Assembly (NCBI GenBank): GCA_963969365.1
Contig: OZ017750.1
Coordinates: forward strand, 62,001 to 126,000
Direction: 5' to 3'
From: Asterochloris sp. CNOR1
Taxonomy: Eukaryota > Chlorophyta > Trebouxiophyceae > Trebouxiales > Trebouxiaceae
DNA: 64,000 nucleotides
Shown: one piece after another, positions 53,494-64,000 of the stretch
Position numbering within the stretch: position 1 is the stretch's first letter
How the letters are laid out: the number at the start of each line of letters is the position of its first letter
Made by a program: the position numbers and the translations under genes
The notes under the pieces: model-generated
The model's database searches: none
Told to the model about the DNA's origin: nothing
What the model saw: only the letters and a program-made list of their open reading frames with translations

Positions 53494-54345
53494 AGATTTA
53501 CTCGGGAGATGAAGCTAATATATACTAGGCACTTCGTTCTGCAGAGACAGGCCTGGGGTGACTACATGTCAAAAGCAACTGCGTGACAAGCTGAGCCGTC
53601 TCAGTACACAATGTTCAGGGTCGGCTGGAGCGGTGCGTTGGTGGTCAGTCTTTCATGGCATCAGGCATGACACAGCGGCCTCATTTGATGCCGGTGGGGC
53701 TCAGAGCAACATCACGCGGAGGCTTCTGCAGGCTGCGCATGGCAATGAAGGTGCCAGCTGGGTTGTCCACTGGCCAGCAGCTGCATCGCCATGTCTCAGG
53801 GTAGTAGGGCTTCAGCCGCTGCACATTTATTGAGGCCTGCAGGACATGGCTAGGTGTCATGATTCATGTGCAGCAGGGAGGCATGCAAAGACAACCAGGC
53901 TTGCTGCTGTGTGGGTTCCCTTTAGAATTGGACTTGATGTTATTTTCATAATCATGATAACCAATGTTTTTGGGACTCTGCACACAGGCAGCAGCAGACC
54001 TGGAGGGCTGGGGGCTCATATCTCCACAATGGCGCATTGAACAGATCACTCTGCTGGCACAGGTCCTTGCGCACACAGAGTACATCCTCCTGCAGCAGGC
54101 AAGAGGGGGCTCAGTACCACAAGATATCAACATCAGCCATGTGGCAGTCTTGTTCACTGCAGAGACGTGCCACAAAGCACAATGTGTCTGAACGGGAGTC
54201 TCTGCCGATAGTATGTACATGAGAATCTCTGCCAATAATATGTACACTGCATGTCGCCGGCCCTGTCAATGGCCAGGGCCTGCTTCATGCGGCCCAACAG
54301 CATGCCCAGAACATCACGCATGCACAGGCCAGCTCATCCTATACC
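53494..54345. other. Spacer between converging genes
   Basis: AASDH-like ends at 53493 (plus) and VPS13-like at 54346 (minus). The plus frames here are short and low-complexity. I see no RNA gene or clear polyadenylation signal. Confidence 0.5.
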
Positions 54346-57300
54346 CTAAACCCTTTCAAAGCTCCCTGTTGCAAGACACTCATGTCTGCAGCATGCAGCA
54401 GGCAGTCCCTGCTCTGCAATGTCTGCCTGCAGATTGCACAACACATTGGTCATTGAATCCAACCCATCGCCATTCACAAAGCCTCTGCTGTCACCCATCG
54501 ATACATACAGCAAGCAGCCTCTTTCATTCTCACTGGCAGGGGCTGCTCCACGCCGCCCACCACGACCGTGCCCAGCGCGCAGTAGCCCACGGGTGGAATG
54601 GGCTCCCACATTGTCACAGGGCTCTGCCCGTTCTGGCGCCACACCAGGTGGAACTCTGCAGCGGGCCTGATGGGCGCGTTGTCTCCCTTGTGGCTGTCGT
54701 TGCGGTACACCTGCGGCAGAGAAGGGGATCATAAAGGGGCGGTCCAGGAAATGTCGACGGAGCGCTCTGCAAAAGCAGCAAGGCGACGATGAGAGCAGCC
54801 ATGATGCTCGACATCATACCAGCAGCCCTCGCAGCTATTGCAAGCGGCAGATGCAGCAGCTCCTGTGCTGCATGCCGCTGGAGAAGAGAGGAAACGGGTG
54901 GCGGTAAATGATGATGTTGCCGCTATCATGTCAGACATTGACTTCATTCCATCTCATTTCAGGCCTAGCACAGCTGGTTCTGGGCTCCAGACACGAAAGG
55001 CGTTGGCACTGGCATTGGCACAGTCAGGGGTCTGAAAGCAGGAATTAAGCCAGACGGTTTACACAGCAAGGGGCCCATTGAAGCAGCATGCTTGGCTCCA
55101 CAAGCCAATGTGGACATTGATGCACTGAGTGCCTCACCTGCACTGGCTCCGCCGGTGGGTCAAAGCCCAGGGACACAACGTGCCCCAGTGCTCCATACCC
55201 TTGAGGGGCAACAGGTAGCCAGTACGAGGGGGCGCTTGGGTTGGACCTGCACGCAACACAGGTGGGGGCCATGCAGCTGAAGTTCAGGAGTTTGGGCCTA
55301 GGGTGTACCCTCAGAGGTGACAGATCTATGCAGCTGCTCGCTGGAAGCACAAGCTGCTTCATCACACAGTGGCTGAGCTGTGAGTGACTGTAGTCTTGTA
55401 GGGGACCTCCCAGGCATACCAGACAGCAAGCTGTGTCATATTGGATGCATGGCCATACTACCTGGTCATCGCTTCCCACATCAGCGCCCCGGTGCGCATG
55501 GCAGCATAGCATGCCTCAGCTTGCACTTGAAGTGTCGCTTGTGTTTCAAGCCTGCCATCATCTTTCAATTCGCATTGATGGCAACTTGTGCACTAAACAA
55601 GCTGCCGACAGCCCAGCAGGCCCAATCACATGTGCTGGACCACACATGGTCAACATGACGTTATTTGCAAGCTACTGCTGGCCACAGCCCTCACAACAGA
55701 CAATGCTTTGAGCTTTGAGTATACCACAAATCACTTTGGCACACCAGAGCCCCATCCCTCACAGCCTATCTCTGCCCACCTGTCAGACCACCAGGCCGGC
55801 TTGAAGTCCATGGACAGCAGGGTGGCCGGCATCTCCTGCTTGGGCAGACCCTGGGACGGGTCCTGCATCGCGGCGTGCCTGCGTGCCCAGCGAGCGTTCT
55901 CCTTCATGGGGTCGCTGTAGTACTTGGCGCACACCTTCTGGGCGATCACCTTCACCTGGTCAGCCTGCAGCACATAGGAGGGATGCTGGGCCTGCCTGGT
56001 TGCGGGCCCATTGCGTGCGAGATCTCCTGTGCACAATGCGCACTGGTGTCTGAGCTGCACCAGGAGGAGACGGCGAGTAGGCGGAACACATGGCCCCTCG
56101 TTGCAGTTGAGCGTCTCTTCAGGGCCCCCACATGCAGCATAGTTGCTGCTCTCTGCGAGCACCCAGAGCCAGGCTGAGCAGCTTGCCTGCTGCCGGCCCT
56201 ACCTGACACTGAGGCAAAAGAGCATTCTGGCTGATCAAGCAATGCTGTAGTAGCCAGGCGCAAGTTGACAAAGCCCATGCCAATGCCTGAGGATGCTTGC
56301 TATCTGCGCATAGGCTGCCAGTCAGCCTGCACACCCTCTGCTGGTGGTCCTGCCACTAGTGGTTCCTGCTCTACCACTGACCTGCGGCGTGTTGGGGAAG
56401 CAGCGCAGCTCGTGGGCAAGAGGTTCCTCCTCCTCGTGCCCCGGCTTGCCCTTGCGGTGCAGCCAGATGCGGTCGGGGTAGGGCAGGTCGCGGTACCCCC
56501 ACTTCACCTCGAGGGACAGGAGGTCCTGCAGGGGTACAGGGGTGGGCACATGACTCTCTGCACCAGAGGGCCTGGTGGGTTGCCAGTCAGAATTTGTGGG
56601 TTACAAGCAGGGAGTCAGGCGTCAACGAGGGCTGCACAGCAGTTTGCCAGCTTGTACAGGCAAAATCAGGGGCATCATGAGAGAGGCCTTCATGGCAGGC
56701 ACACAGTGCAGGGTCCTGCCTTCCAGGGAACCCCTGGCTGGTGAAAGGTACTGGGTGCTGCAAGCACTGGGCCATGCCCACGTGTGTACTGCAAGTACAG
56801 GGCAGCCACATTCTGTTGCAGGTAGAGGACAGGTGCCCATGTATGTCCCGCAGATACAGGGCCGGTGCCCACAAGCAGACATCCTGTCTGTGACCAGAAC
56901 GCACTGCGTGGTTGGCAAGGGACCCCACCTGCCAGGAGACGGCCCAGGACACCTTGGCTGCCGGCAGGTCGGCCATGCTGGTCGGAGGCTGTCCCATCTC
57001 AGCTGCCCTCTGGATCTCAGCAAAGCCGGGAGCCTTCAGCTGCATGATGCGCCGGTTGGTGAGCACCACCACGTGCTCCTGCACAGCGAGCAATGGTGTT
57101 ACATACCGGCATGTGCGCCTGCTGCATGTGGCATGCATTGGCCACCATCAGGGTGTACCGGGTCAACCCCACTGGTCAACAGAGAGGAGAGCATAAGCGC
57201 TGCTGGCAGATTGGGGCCTCTGGCTGAGTTTGCTGTGAGCTGAAGCTGGTGCCCATGCAACTGGCTGCCAGCAGCCGTGCGTCATGTTTGCATAGCCATG

Positions 57301-60300
57301 TGACAAGTGAAGCACAAGACAGATGGATGGCCCACCTCAGGTAGCAGCATGTGCTCCTCGTAGGCGTCCATGTGGAAGCGGGAGCGCTGCCCCTTGCGGC
57401 GAATGCCCAGGCCTGAGGCCTCCTGGGTGCGGCGCAGCAAGCCCTGACCCACCTCCTCGATGCGCGCCTGCAGCGAACAGGGGCCAAGACTTTTGGAGCT
57501 GTAGCCTGGCTGATGGCGTCTGACTCCCCGCACAGAGGCTCGACAGCTGAGGCCTTTGGTGCTGTTCTGCTCTGCCACACTTCTCACCCCCAGACATTCT
57601 GTGCTTGCAGCAGCCCGTAAGGCTGCGCAAAGCGCTTGCACCTTGCTTTTGCCTTTGCGACTGCATACGAGAAGCAAAGCAAGATAGGAGAAACAGCAGG
57701 CAATCCTCTTGAGGGCCGAAATGAGCCAGTGCTGGCCCACAACCAGAGCTGAGTGCTGCACTGGTGCCAGACACAAATTACCACTCACGACCAACCTGCT
57801 TCTCTCCATCAGCCCGCACGAAGGGCTGCAGCTTGCAGTCCCCGCCGATGGCGCGGGGCAGGCGCAGCCTGCGGGCGTTGGACCTCTGGCGCCCCATCAG
57901 GTTGTCCTGCACGGCTCCAAAGCCCTCGAAGGTTGACGACATGAGGTCTAAACCCCCGCTCACTGGCTGGGCCACGGCGCCGATGATACCCTTGCCCACG
58001 CCCTTGACAAAGCCTGCAGGTGGTGGAGGTGAGCGTTGCCATTGCTCGCCCTGGCCGCACCCAGCTGGCCGTGTCAAAGGGCCTGTTTAATCGAGATGGG
58101 GCCGTGCAATGCCTCTGCTGTGCAGCAAGTGCATGCAGATGTGCACATGCCCTTGACACAGCATGCACGCTTAGGTGGGTGAAGGTAAGGGAGGAGGAAA
58201 GGCCTTTTACGACAAGTTGGGGTCAGTACATTGTCCCTGCTGTGCACTCCAAGCATACAGCTACTTTATCAATGGTTCCAGTGGGAGGCCAACCACGCAA
58301 GCCAGTGAAATACTTTTTGCCAAGTCAGGAGCAGTGCAAGCACACCAGCACAGGCCAGAAGCTGATCTCAGAGACATGGTGCAGCCAGGAAAACCGTTCT
58401 GCTCCCTTCTGACCGATAAGTCAGTGTAAGCACAGCCAAAAAGGGCAGAAAGCGACCCCAAGGGCAAGATGCAGCCAGGCAAGCCATCCTGCATTCTGCC
58501 GGCACCCAATGCTGTGCAAGCACAGCAGAACAGACGTCGGCTGCATGGGCAGGGTACAGCCATGACTGCAGCCAGATGCTCACCTCCAACCCCCTTGCTC
58601 TTGGCACCTTCCACTGGCTTGGTGACAAGCCCTGTGAAGCCGCGGTAGATGCCCATTCCAAAGGCAGCCCCGCCCTCCACAATGCCGTCATTTATACCCT
58701 CCACAGTTCGCTCCTGCAGGGGGGTTTAGGGTTCAGGATCTTGAGGGGTTGGGAAGCAGCGTCAGCTGTGGGTGCACATAATGGCAATGCATGAGCATGA
58801 GCTTTGCCTAACCGCTGTTGCATACTCCCCTCGAATTGATACCCTGTCAGGAGCCCATCGGCTTCAGGGCTGCCACTCAGGCTGGTCAGCTCAGGCCGTC
58901 TTCAGGGTCTAAGGGTACAGCTTGAATGCACCTGCTTGCACGTAGTCTGGCTATGGAGAGCCAGGACTCACCGAGCGCTGCTGAGCCCGCTGCACTGCAA
59001 AGCGGTCGTCCAGCGCTGCACTAGCCACGCCTGCACTTAGGGCCCCCAGAACACCTGAGGCCCCGCTGAGGACGCCAAAGTTGCGCAGGAAGCTGAGGGC
59101 CACGCCCATCAGCTGGTTCTGCACAGGCAGGGCAGGTCAGGGTTGAGGGAATCAGAGGTTAGGATTTGGTCTGCCAATGCTGCAGGTGCTGACTTGGGCC
59201 TCATGCAGGCTGTGCAGGCACAGCCAGCACAGGTTGCGACTCCTTCCACGCAGGCCAAGCAAGCAACTGGCTTGTAGTACAGAGGGCGGTGGCAAGGCAG
59301 CCAATGCTGCAAAGGATGTGCTGCCCTGCATAGTACCTGTGCCATGCAGACCTCACCACAAAGCAGATCGTGGGCTCAAGATGGAGTGGGCCTCTGTTTC
59401 ATTTCTTTGCAGCCCGCGATCATCCTTATCCAGCCCTTGATCATCCTTTTCTGCGGCAGCAACATGCTGGGGGCTCTGCTGGAGACTGTGCAGCCCACCT
59501 TGACGTTGCGCCCAATCTGGGCGATGAACACGCTCCAGAGCATGGAGGCGTCCTCCATCTCGAAACCCTTGAGGGTGACGGGGATGTTCTCAAAGCTGGC
59601 CATGTCCAGAGCCCAGGACAGGGCGCGCTGCTCCTTGGCCCACCGGGGGCGCGCCGTCAGGTCGCCCCGGAAGCTGCAGGGGAAGGTGAGTGGGGGTCAG
59701 CTGACTCCTGAACCCGTTTAAGCTCAATCAGCCAGAGCTGAAAACATCAGCTTGTTCAAGGAGCAGGTGCTGCTCAGCCCATAGCAGCCTGAGCTTGTGG
59801 CTGCCTGTGAAGCGTACAGCAGAGAAAGTCTGCCCTTCAAAGCTGACAGGTCTGCAAAGCATGGCTGCCATCACAGTGTGGCCAGCACAGAAGCTCAACC
59901 GCCAGGGCCCCCTTCCTACTCCACAACAAGAAAGGGTGGACGATCTCACATGGCTGAAAGTACACTGCAGGCAGCGCATGCAGCACGATTGCGTGCTGAG
60001 CTGCCAGCAAGGGCCGTCTCCCCTCTGACAGCAGGTTTGAATAGTCACCAGTCTCACCTGACAAGGCCCCCTAGGTCCGCAATGGACACAAGAGAGATGA
60101 GGACGGGGACATCAGTGGCTGCCTGCGCCTGCTGGGGGCCGCTGCCTGATCCCAGGGAGGCCAGGTCCAGCCTCTGTACCATGTCCACCAGGCGCCACAC
60201 CAGGGGCTCGCTCACACTGATCTGCAGCAGGGCACGGGCAAACAACTGGGTTGAGTGCCAGGATGTGGCATGCATGCTCATGGTGCCTGCTCACAGAGCT

Positions 60301-63300
60301 CTGCAGCGCAGCGGAAGTGGGTCAGCGCTGAGCGCAGAAGAGGTTTGTATGGACTTGAGAGAGAACTACCCTGCCTTGGCAGAGCAGCCTGAGAACATGC
60401 CAGCTACTGGTTGATAACGTATGAGATGAATAGCATGTTGCACGGCCATGATCACCGGGCCTCTGTAGCAGAACAACTCCCATTTTCATCATCATCTCAG
60501 AGAGAGACCAGCTTCTACGACAGAGCCCCCACCACAAGAATCTTTCACCTGCAGGTCGCGAGCCATACGGAAGGAGATGAAGGGGTAGTAGGTGTGGACG
60601 CGTGCCTGCCCCGGCTGGCTGACCACCGTCAGGCACACCAGGGGGTGCACCTCGCTGCCATCCCGGGCGTCCACTGGAGCCAGCACCACCGGGAACCTGC
60701 AGGGGGACAGATGGGGCAGGGTGATGGAGCTAGGGTTAGGGCAAAACGGGCGCCGTCAGTCAAGGAGTGGAGCATTTGCAGTGATGGGAGCCTGCAGCAG
60801 CAGCCTGCAGCACAGCCTCTGTGACGTTATCTTTGCTGACACAGAGCTCAGAAGGCCACAGTGTGCCTGTTGCGAAAGCATCCATGTGAAAGCATGTGAA
60901 ACCGTGTGCAAGCGCCCAGCCCAAGCTGCCCACCTGGACGCAAACATCTGGTCGTCGATCTGCACGCTCTGCACGCTGACGCGTATGCGCTGGAAGCTGC
61001 CCTCGGGGCCGATGCCCGCGGCAAACTCCAGCCTGAGGCCCGCCAGGGAGGCGGTCAGCAGCTCTTCCGGCTTGTGGTCCACCAGGCTGATGTCCAGCAG
61101 GCCGAGCGTGACCGTCACGTACAGCGCGCGTCCGCTGGCATCGTCCATAGCTGGGGCGCCCAGGGGGCCAACGTCGGACGTGGCACGAGCCTTGCCTGCA
61201 GCGTCAGGGTTCATGCATGTGTCGAGACAGAGTGCTGCAGATCTGACAGGGGCGCCCAGGGAACCCTCGTCTGACCTGGGGAGTGCCTTGCCTGCAGCAT
61301 TTGTGCACTTGAGTGCAGTGGCCAAGACATGGGTCTCCACGGCCTTAAGCGGGACGTGGCACGCGCCTTGCCTGCAGCGTCAGGGACAGTGCATGTGTCC
61401 AGCTGAAGGCGGCAGCTGAAGCATGATTCCCAAGGGGCCGCCTCTAAGAGGCGGCTGGTGCCTTGCCTGCAGCAGCAGGGTAGGGGCTGCGCGGTTGTGA
61501 GGTCATGGCGCAATGCAGATGTACAGCGCAGATGTACAGCACAGGCATTGACCAGGCCTGCAGCAGCAGAAGTTTTGATATGTCAGTCTTGCAATGAGGC
61601 AAGGGGGCATGACTTCCAAGCAGGGCAGGTGCTGCTCACGCAGCTGCACCAGAGACTGAGCAAGTGCACGCCACAGGGGTGCAGCATGGCCCACAACGCC
61701 GTTCCAGTCAGCTCCTGTGCTCAATGGGGCTGTGCCCACAGGACTCCGGAGGAGCACAGCTTATTCCTTCTTTTTTCTTCTCTTCTTTCTGCACTTGCCT
61801 GGAGTAATACGCAGCACGCGGTCCATCTTGCCACGGCCCAGGCTGCCGCCACCGCCGCCAAGGCTCTGGATGCCTGCAGCTGACACCATCTCCTGCTGGT
61901 GGTCAAGCACCTGCAGGGGGTAGGTGAGAATGGACAGACGATACAGCAGGTCTGACTCCGCTGCAGCGTCAAGCAATGCTGGTGCGCCTGCTGATGCAAA
62001 GCCCAGGTCGCAAGCCCTGCTCCTCTTGAACAACTCATGGCTCCACCTGGCTCTGGTACGGCGGTCACAACCAACCTGAGTCTGACATTTCAATGTTGAA
62101 CCTGCCTCACCTGCACATTGGCCAGACGTGGCTCCACAGACAGAGCAATTCGCAACATCTGGCTGCTGCCGCCATGCTGGCTGGCGTCGTCGGTGAGTGC
62201 CTTAGGGTCTGGAGGGTCCAGTGGGATGCGCTGAGGAGCCTGCTTCCCGTATGACTCCTGCACCTCCACCTGCAGGGCAGCCAGAGGCAGGACGTCAGGC
62301 GCTGCCTGCCGACCTGCACCTAGGGAGAAGAAGTGGCAGTCACCTAGAGCCAGAGAAACCATTGCAGGGCTGAGGCTCATATGTGCTGTAGCAGGAAGCT
62401 CTACGGGGCAACTGTTGTTGCCACCGGCAAAATTCCCAGATCATTCTTAGACATGGCACAGGCTTGGGAACAAGAGAATTTGGTCAACAACCAGACTGGC
62501 AGGTAACATCTGCCAGATGTCATGCTGCCAGTGCTGCAGTCACCAAGCTTGACAGATCACATCCCATCAGCACATCTGGGCAGCTGTAGCAGCGCAGTAC
62601 CTGCATGGGTTACGGTAAAGATGCACAGTACTGCTCATGACAGGCCACACATGCATGTCCTTTTCTTCCAGAGCCATCTGTCAGTTGGAAGCTGGCACAG
62701 CGATGGATCTGCTGCAGCCCAGAGGATGGAACAGCAGATGCCCGGCAGCTGCATGCCTTGCTGATGCTGGTCAGCTGTCTCCAGCAGGGTGCCCGCACTG
62801 TTGCTGTGCACAATCTAAGCGCCCATGAATGCCAGACCATTCTCAGCGCCTGATCAGATGGTGCCTGCGTGCCTTTGAGCACATGTACAGGACAGCACCC
62901 TGCGACAGGCAGCATGATCACGCTCACCGCTCGCCGAGCCCGGCCGTCCAGGTGCTGCCACGCAAACCCAGCTGCAGAGAAGGGCGGCAGTGCCTGGTAG
63001 GGCAGCTCCCCTGCACAGCAGACAGCCAGCTCTCAGGTCTCAAGCCCAACAGGCAGGCTGCAAGCTTACCATATAACACAACAGTCCGAAAGCTCTGGGC
63101 TGTGAAGTCCAGGAGTGCAGCTTCCATGCTTTTGGTACAGCAGTACCACAAGCGTGTCACAGCCAGTTCTTGGGATTGTCGGCAGCGCTGTCCTGCCAGC
63201 TCTGTTCTGTGCATCAGGCTCATCTGGCTGCACATGGCAGATGTCCAACAAGGTGGCCCAGTACCACTTGTGACACCATTCATGCCATTTGTCACCTTGC

Positions 63301-63990
63301 TGACCTGCACGATGGACCAAGAAGCAAGAATGATGATAAAGCATGTCCAGGCCCCCGCACCTTGCCGCATCGACTGGCGGTAGCGGAAGGGGTGAGCGGT
63401 GCGATTCTCAAGCAGGTAGGGCGGCTTGGGGGACACGCTCTCCAGCACGAAGTGCATGCACCCGGGGCTGCACAGCTCCAGGGAGAAGCGCAGGATCACC
63501 ATCTCCACCTCTGGGGAGCTGCCGCTGCCCTGCTGCTGCTGCTGGCTGTCCCCAAGCCTGCAGGGCATGCGGAAGAAATGAAGCATGGAATGGTGCACCT
63601 GAGGTGTGGATAATGCACTGCAGCCCAAGCCTGGAGGGATATTGGCAAAGCTGGAGCATGGACTTGTGCTGCCGTGCATGGCAAGCAGCCCCTGAGGTGT
63701 GCACCGGAGCCCCAAGCCTTCACAAAGCAAAATGGAAGGGTGGGAGTGTGGACTTGTGCTGCTGTGCCAGGAGAACAGCACCTGAGGTGTGCACAGTGCA
63801 CTGTGGCAGGCTGACAGCAGCACTGAGAGGTGCGCCTTGGCGACGTCTGTGCAGCTCAACTGCAGCGTTGCTGGCTCAGGCGCCCCCGATGTTCGTGGGC
63901 AACCAGCTGAGATTGGCATCGACACCATGCTGAGCACATCTACTTGGAGACCAAGCAGCCAAGCCACTATGCTGACAGGCAGCTGAGCTC
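54346..63990 (-). CDS. VPS13: VPS13-like lipid-transfer protein, C-terminal half (runs off the right edge)
   Basis: About 19 exons on the minus strand. 63967-59490 carry the VAB/SHR-BD region: PYLLENRTAHPFRYRQSM (63.4 kb), SMPISAGCPRTSG (63.9 kb), LRIALSVEPRLANVQ (62.1), VLDHQQEMVSAAG (61.9), YVTVTLGLLDISLVDHKPEE and VQIDDQMFASR (61.1-60.9), LVCLTVVSQPGQARVHTYYP (60.6). 60225-57797 carry the conserved C-terminal region: FENIPVTLKGFEMEDASMLW, FLRNFGVLSGASGVLGALSA, GIVEGGAAFGMGIYRGFTGL, FVKGVGKGIIGAVAQPVSGG with LDLMSSTFEGF. Then a PH-like strand EHVVVLTNRRIMQLKAPGF (57.05), VKWGYRDLPYPDRIW (56.5), and VPS62-like pieces: SYWLPVAPQGYGALGHVVSL (55.2) and VTMWEPIPPVGYCALGTVVV (54.6). The last exon ends CLATGSFERV at 54346. 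VPS13 proteins bridge membranes and move bulk lipid along a groove; the N-terminal chorein and groove repeats lie beyond the window. The order matches the family, with C-terminal VPS62-like modules as in plants and algae. Introns hold several minisatellites. Confidence 0.88.
56740..56890. repeat. Short intronic repeat in VPS13-like gene
   Basis: GTACTGCAAGTACAGGGC, then TGTTGCAGGTAGAGGAC and CCGCAGATACAGGGCC, each followed by a GGTGCCCA or similar run, about 30-45 bp apart. It lies in an intron between the PH-like exon and the next downstream exon. Confidence 0.4.
58320..58540. repeat. About 95-bp intronic minisatellite in VPS13-like gene
   Basis: Three diverged units carry GTGCAAGCACA or GTAAGCACAGC, then CCAGAA or GGGCAGAA, then TGCAGCCAGG, then TTCTGC. 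They lie in the intron between the GGAAFGMGIY exon and the GVGKGIIG exon. Confidence 0.6.
61140..61480. repeat. About 110-bp minisatellite next to a VPS13-like exon
   Basis: Three to four units share GCCTTGCCTGCAGC(GTCAGG) and GGGGCGCCCAGGG or GGGACGTGGCACG. Part of the first unit overlaps the exon ending in the region of MDDASGRALYVTV, so the units copy an exon edge on the minus strand. Confidence 0.65.
63595..63795. repeat. Tandem copies of a VPS13 splice-donor region
   Basis: On the plus strand CACCTGAGGTGTG or CCCTGAGGTGTGCAC recurs at 63597, 63690 and 63780, about 92 bp apart. On the minus strand each is an exon-end-like CACACCTCAG followed by GTGC or GGGC. GTGGACTTGTGCTGC is also repeated between them. 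Confidence 0.7.
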
Positions 63991-64000
63991 ACTAGTGGGC

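Noticed and set aside
54340-54358. CCCTAAACCCT as an internal telomere repeat
   Set aside because: Only about one and a half repeats, overlapping the stop codon of the VPS13-like gene; expected by chance at this scale. A similar piece at 58720 was dismissed for the same reason.

Overview
The window looks like nuclear DNA of a eukaryote, most likely a green alga (Chlorophyta; a trebouxiophyte-like species is my guess). Genes are broken by many short GT-AG introns, acceptors are almost always TGCAG, composition is moderately GC-rich, and the recognisable genes are eukaryotic: a VPS13-type lipid-transfer protein, an AASDH-type adenylating enzyme with a beta-propeller, a thioredoxin-like protein, a LINE, a Crypton-like tyrosine-recombinase element and a Helitron remnant. 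I see no bacterial operons, rRNA or CRISPR. All gene models below were spliced by eye; exon ends were chosen so that reading phase and family motifs agree, and may be off by a base or two.

Layout. 0-4.2 kb: a three-exon thioredoxin-like gene (minus) and a tRNA-Leu-like sequence with an unpaired acceptor stem. 4.7-11.15 kb: about 40 tandem copies of a ~160-bp satellite with higher-order structure. 11.7-17.7 kb: a minisatellite, a zinc-finger gene of unknown family (minus) and a coiled-coil gene of unknown family with nuclease-like fragments (minus). 17.9-24.9 kb: a LINE (minus) cut at its 5' side by an apparently intact, ten-exon Crypton-like element (plus). 25-33.7 kb: unrecognised plus-strand coding blocks, one a clear paralogue of the zinc-finger gene, an internally deleted copy of the Crypton-like element, and an alpha/beta-hydrolase-like exon. 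34.6-35.7 kb: a broken Helitron helicase. 36.2-38.9 kb: an unrecognised minus-strand multi-exon gene. 39.6-43.7 kb: a decayed gene with a kinase-like end that resembles Crinkler/CR-type nuclease-kinase proteins.

44.2-64 kb is ordinary host gene territory: AASDH-like (plus, 44.25-53.5 kb) and VPS13-like (minus, 54.3 kb to beyond the right edge), which converge on each other with about 850 bp between them.

Two themes run through the window. First, the 11-44 kb block is an accumulation zone for mobile and possibly mobile elements; a short motif (GGGTGTCACATGGCCTGTGA and variants) recurs at the joints between blocks. Second, short tandem duplications of about 60-160 bp are frequent, both as the large satellite and inside genes, where they often copy an exon edge with its splice donor.
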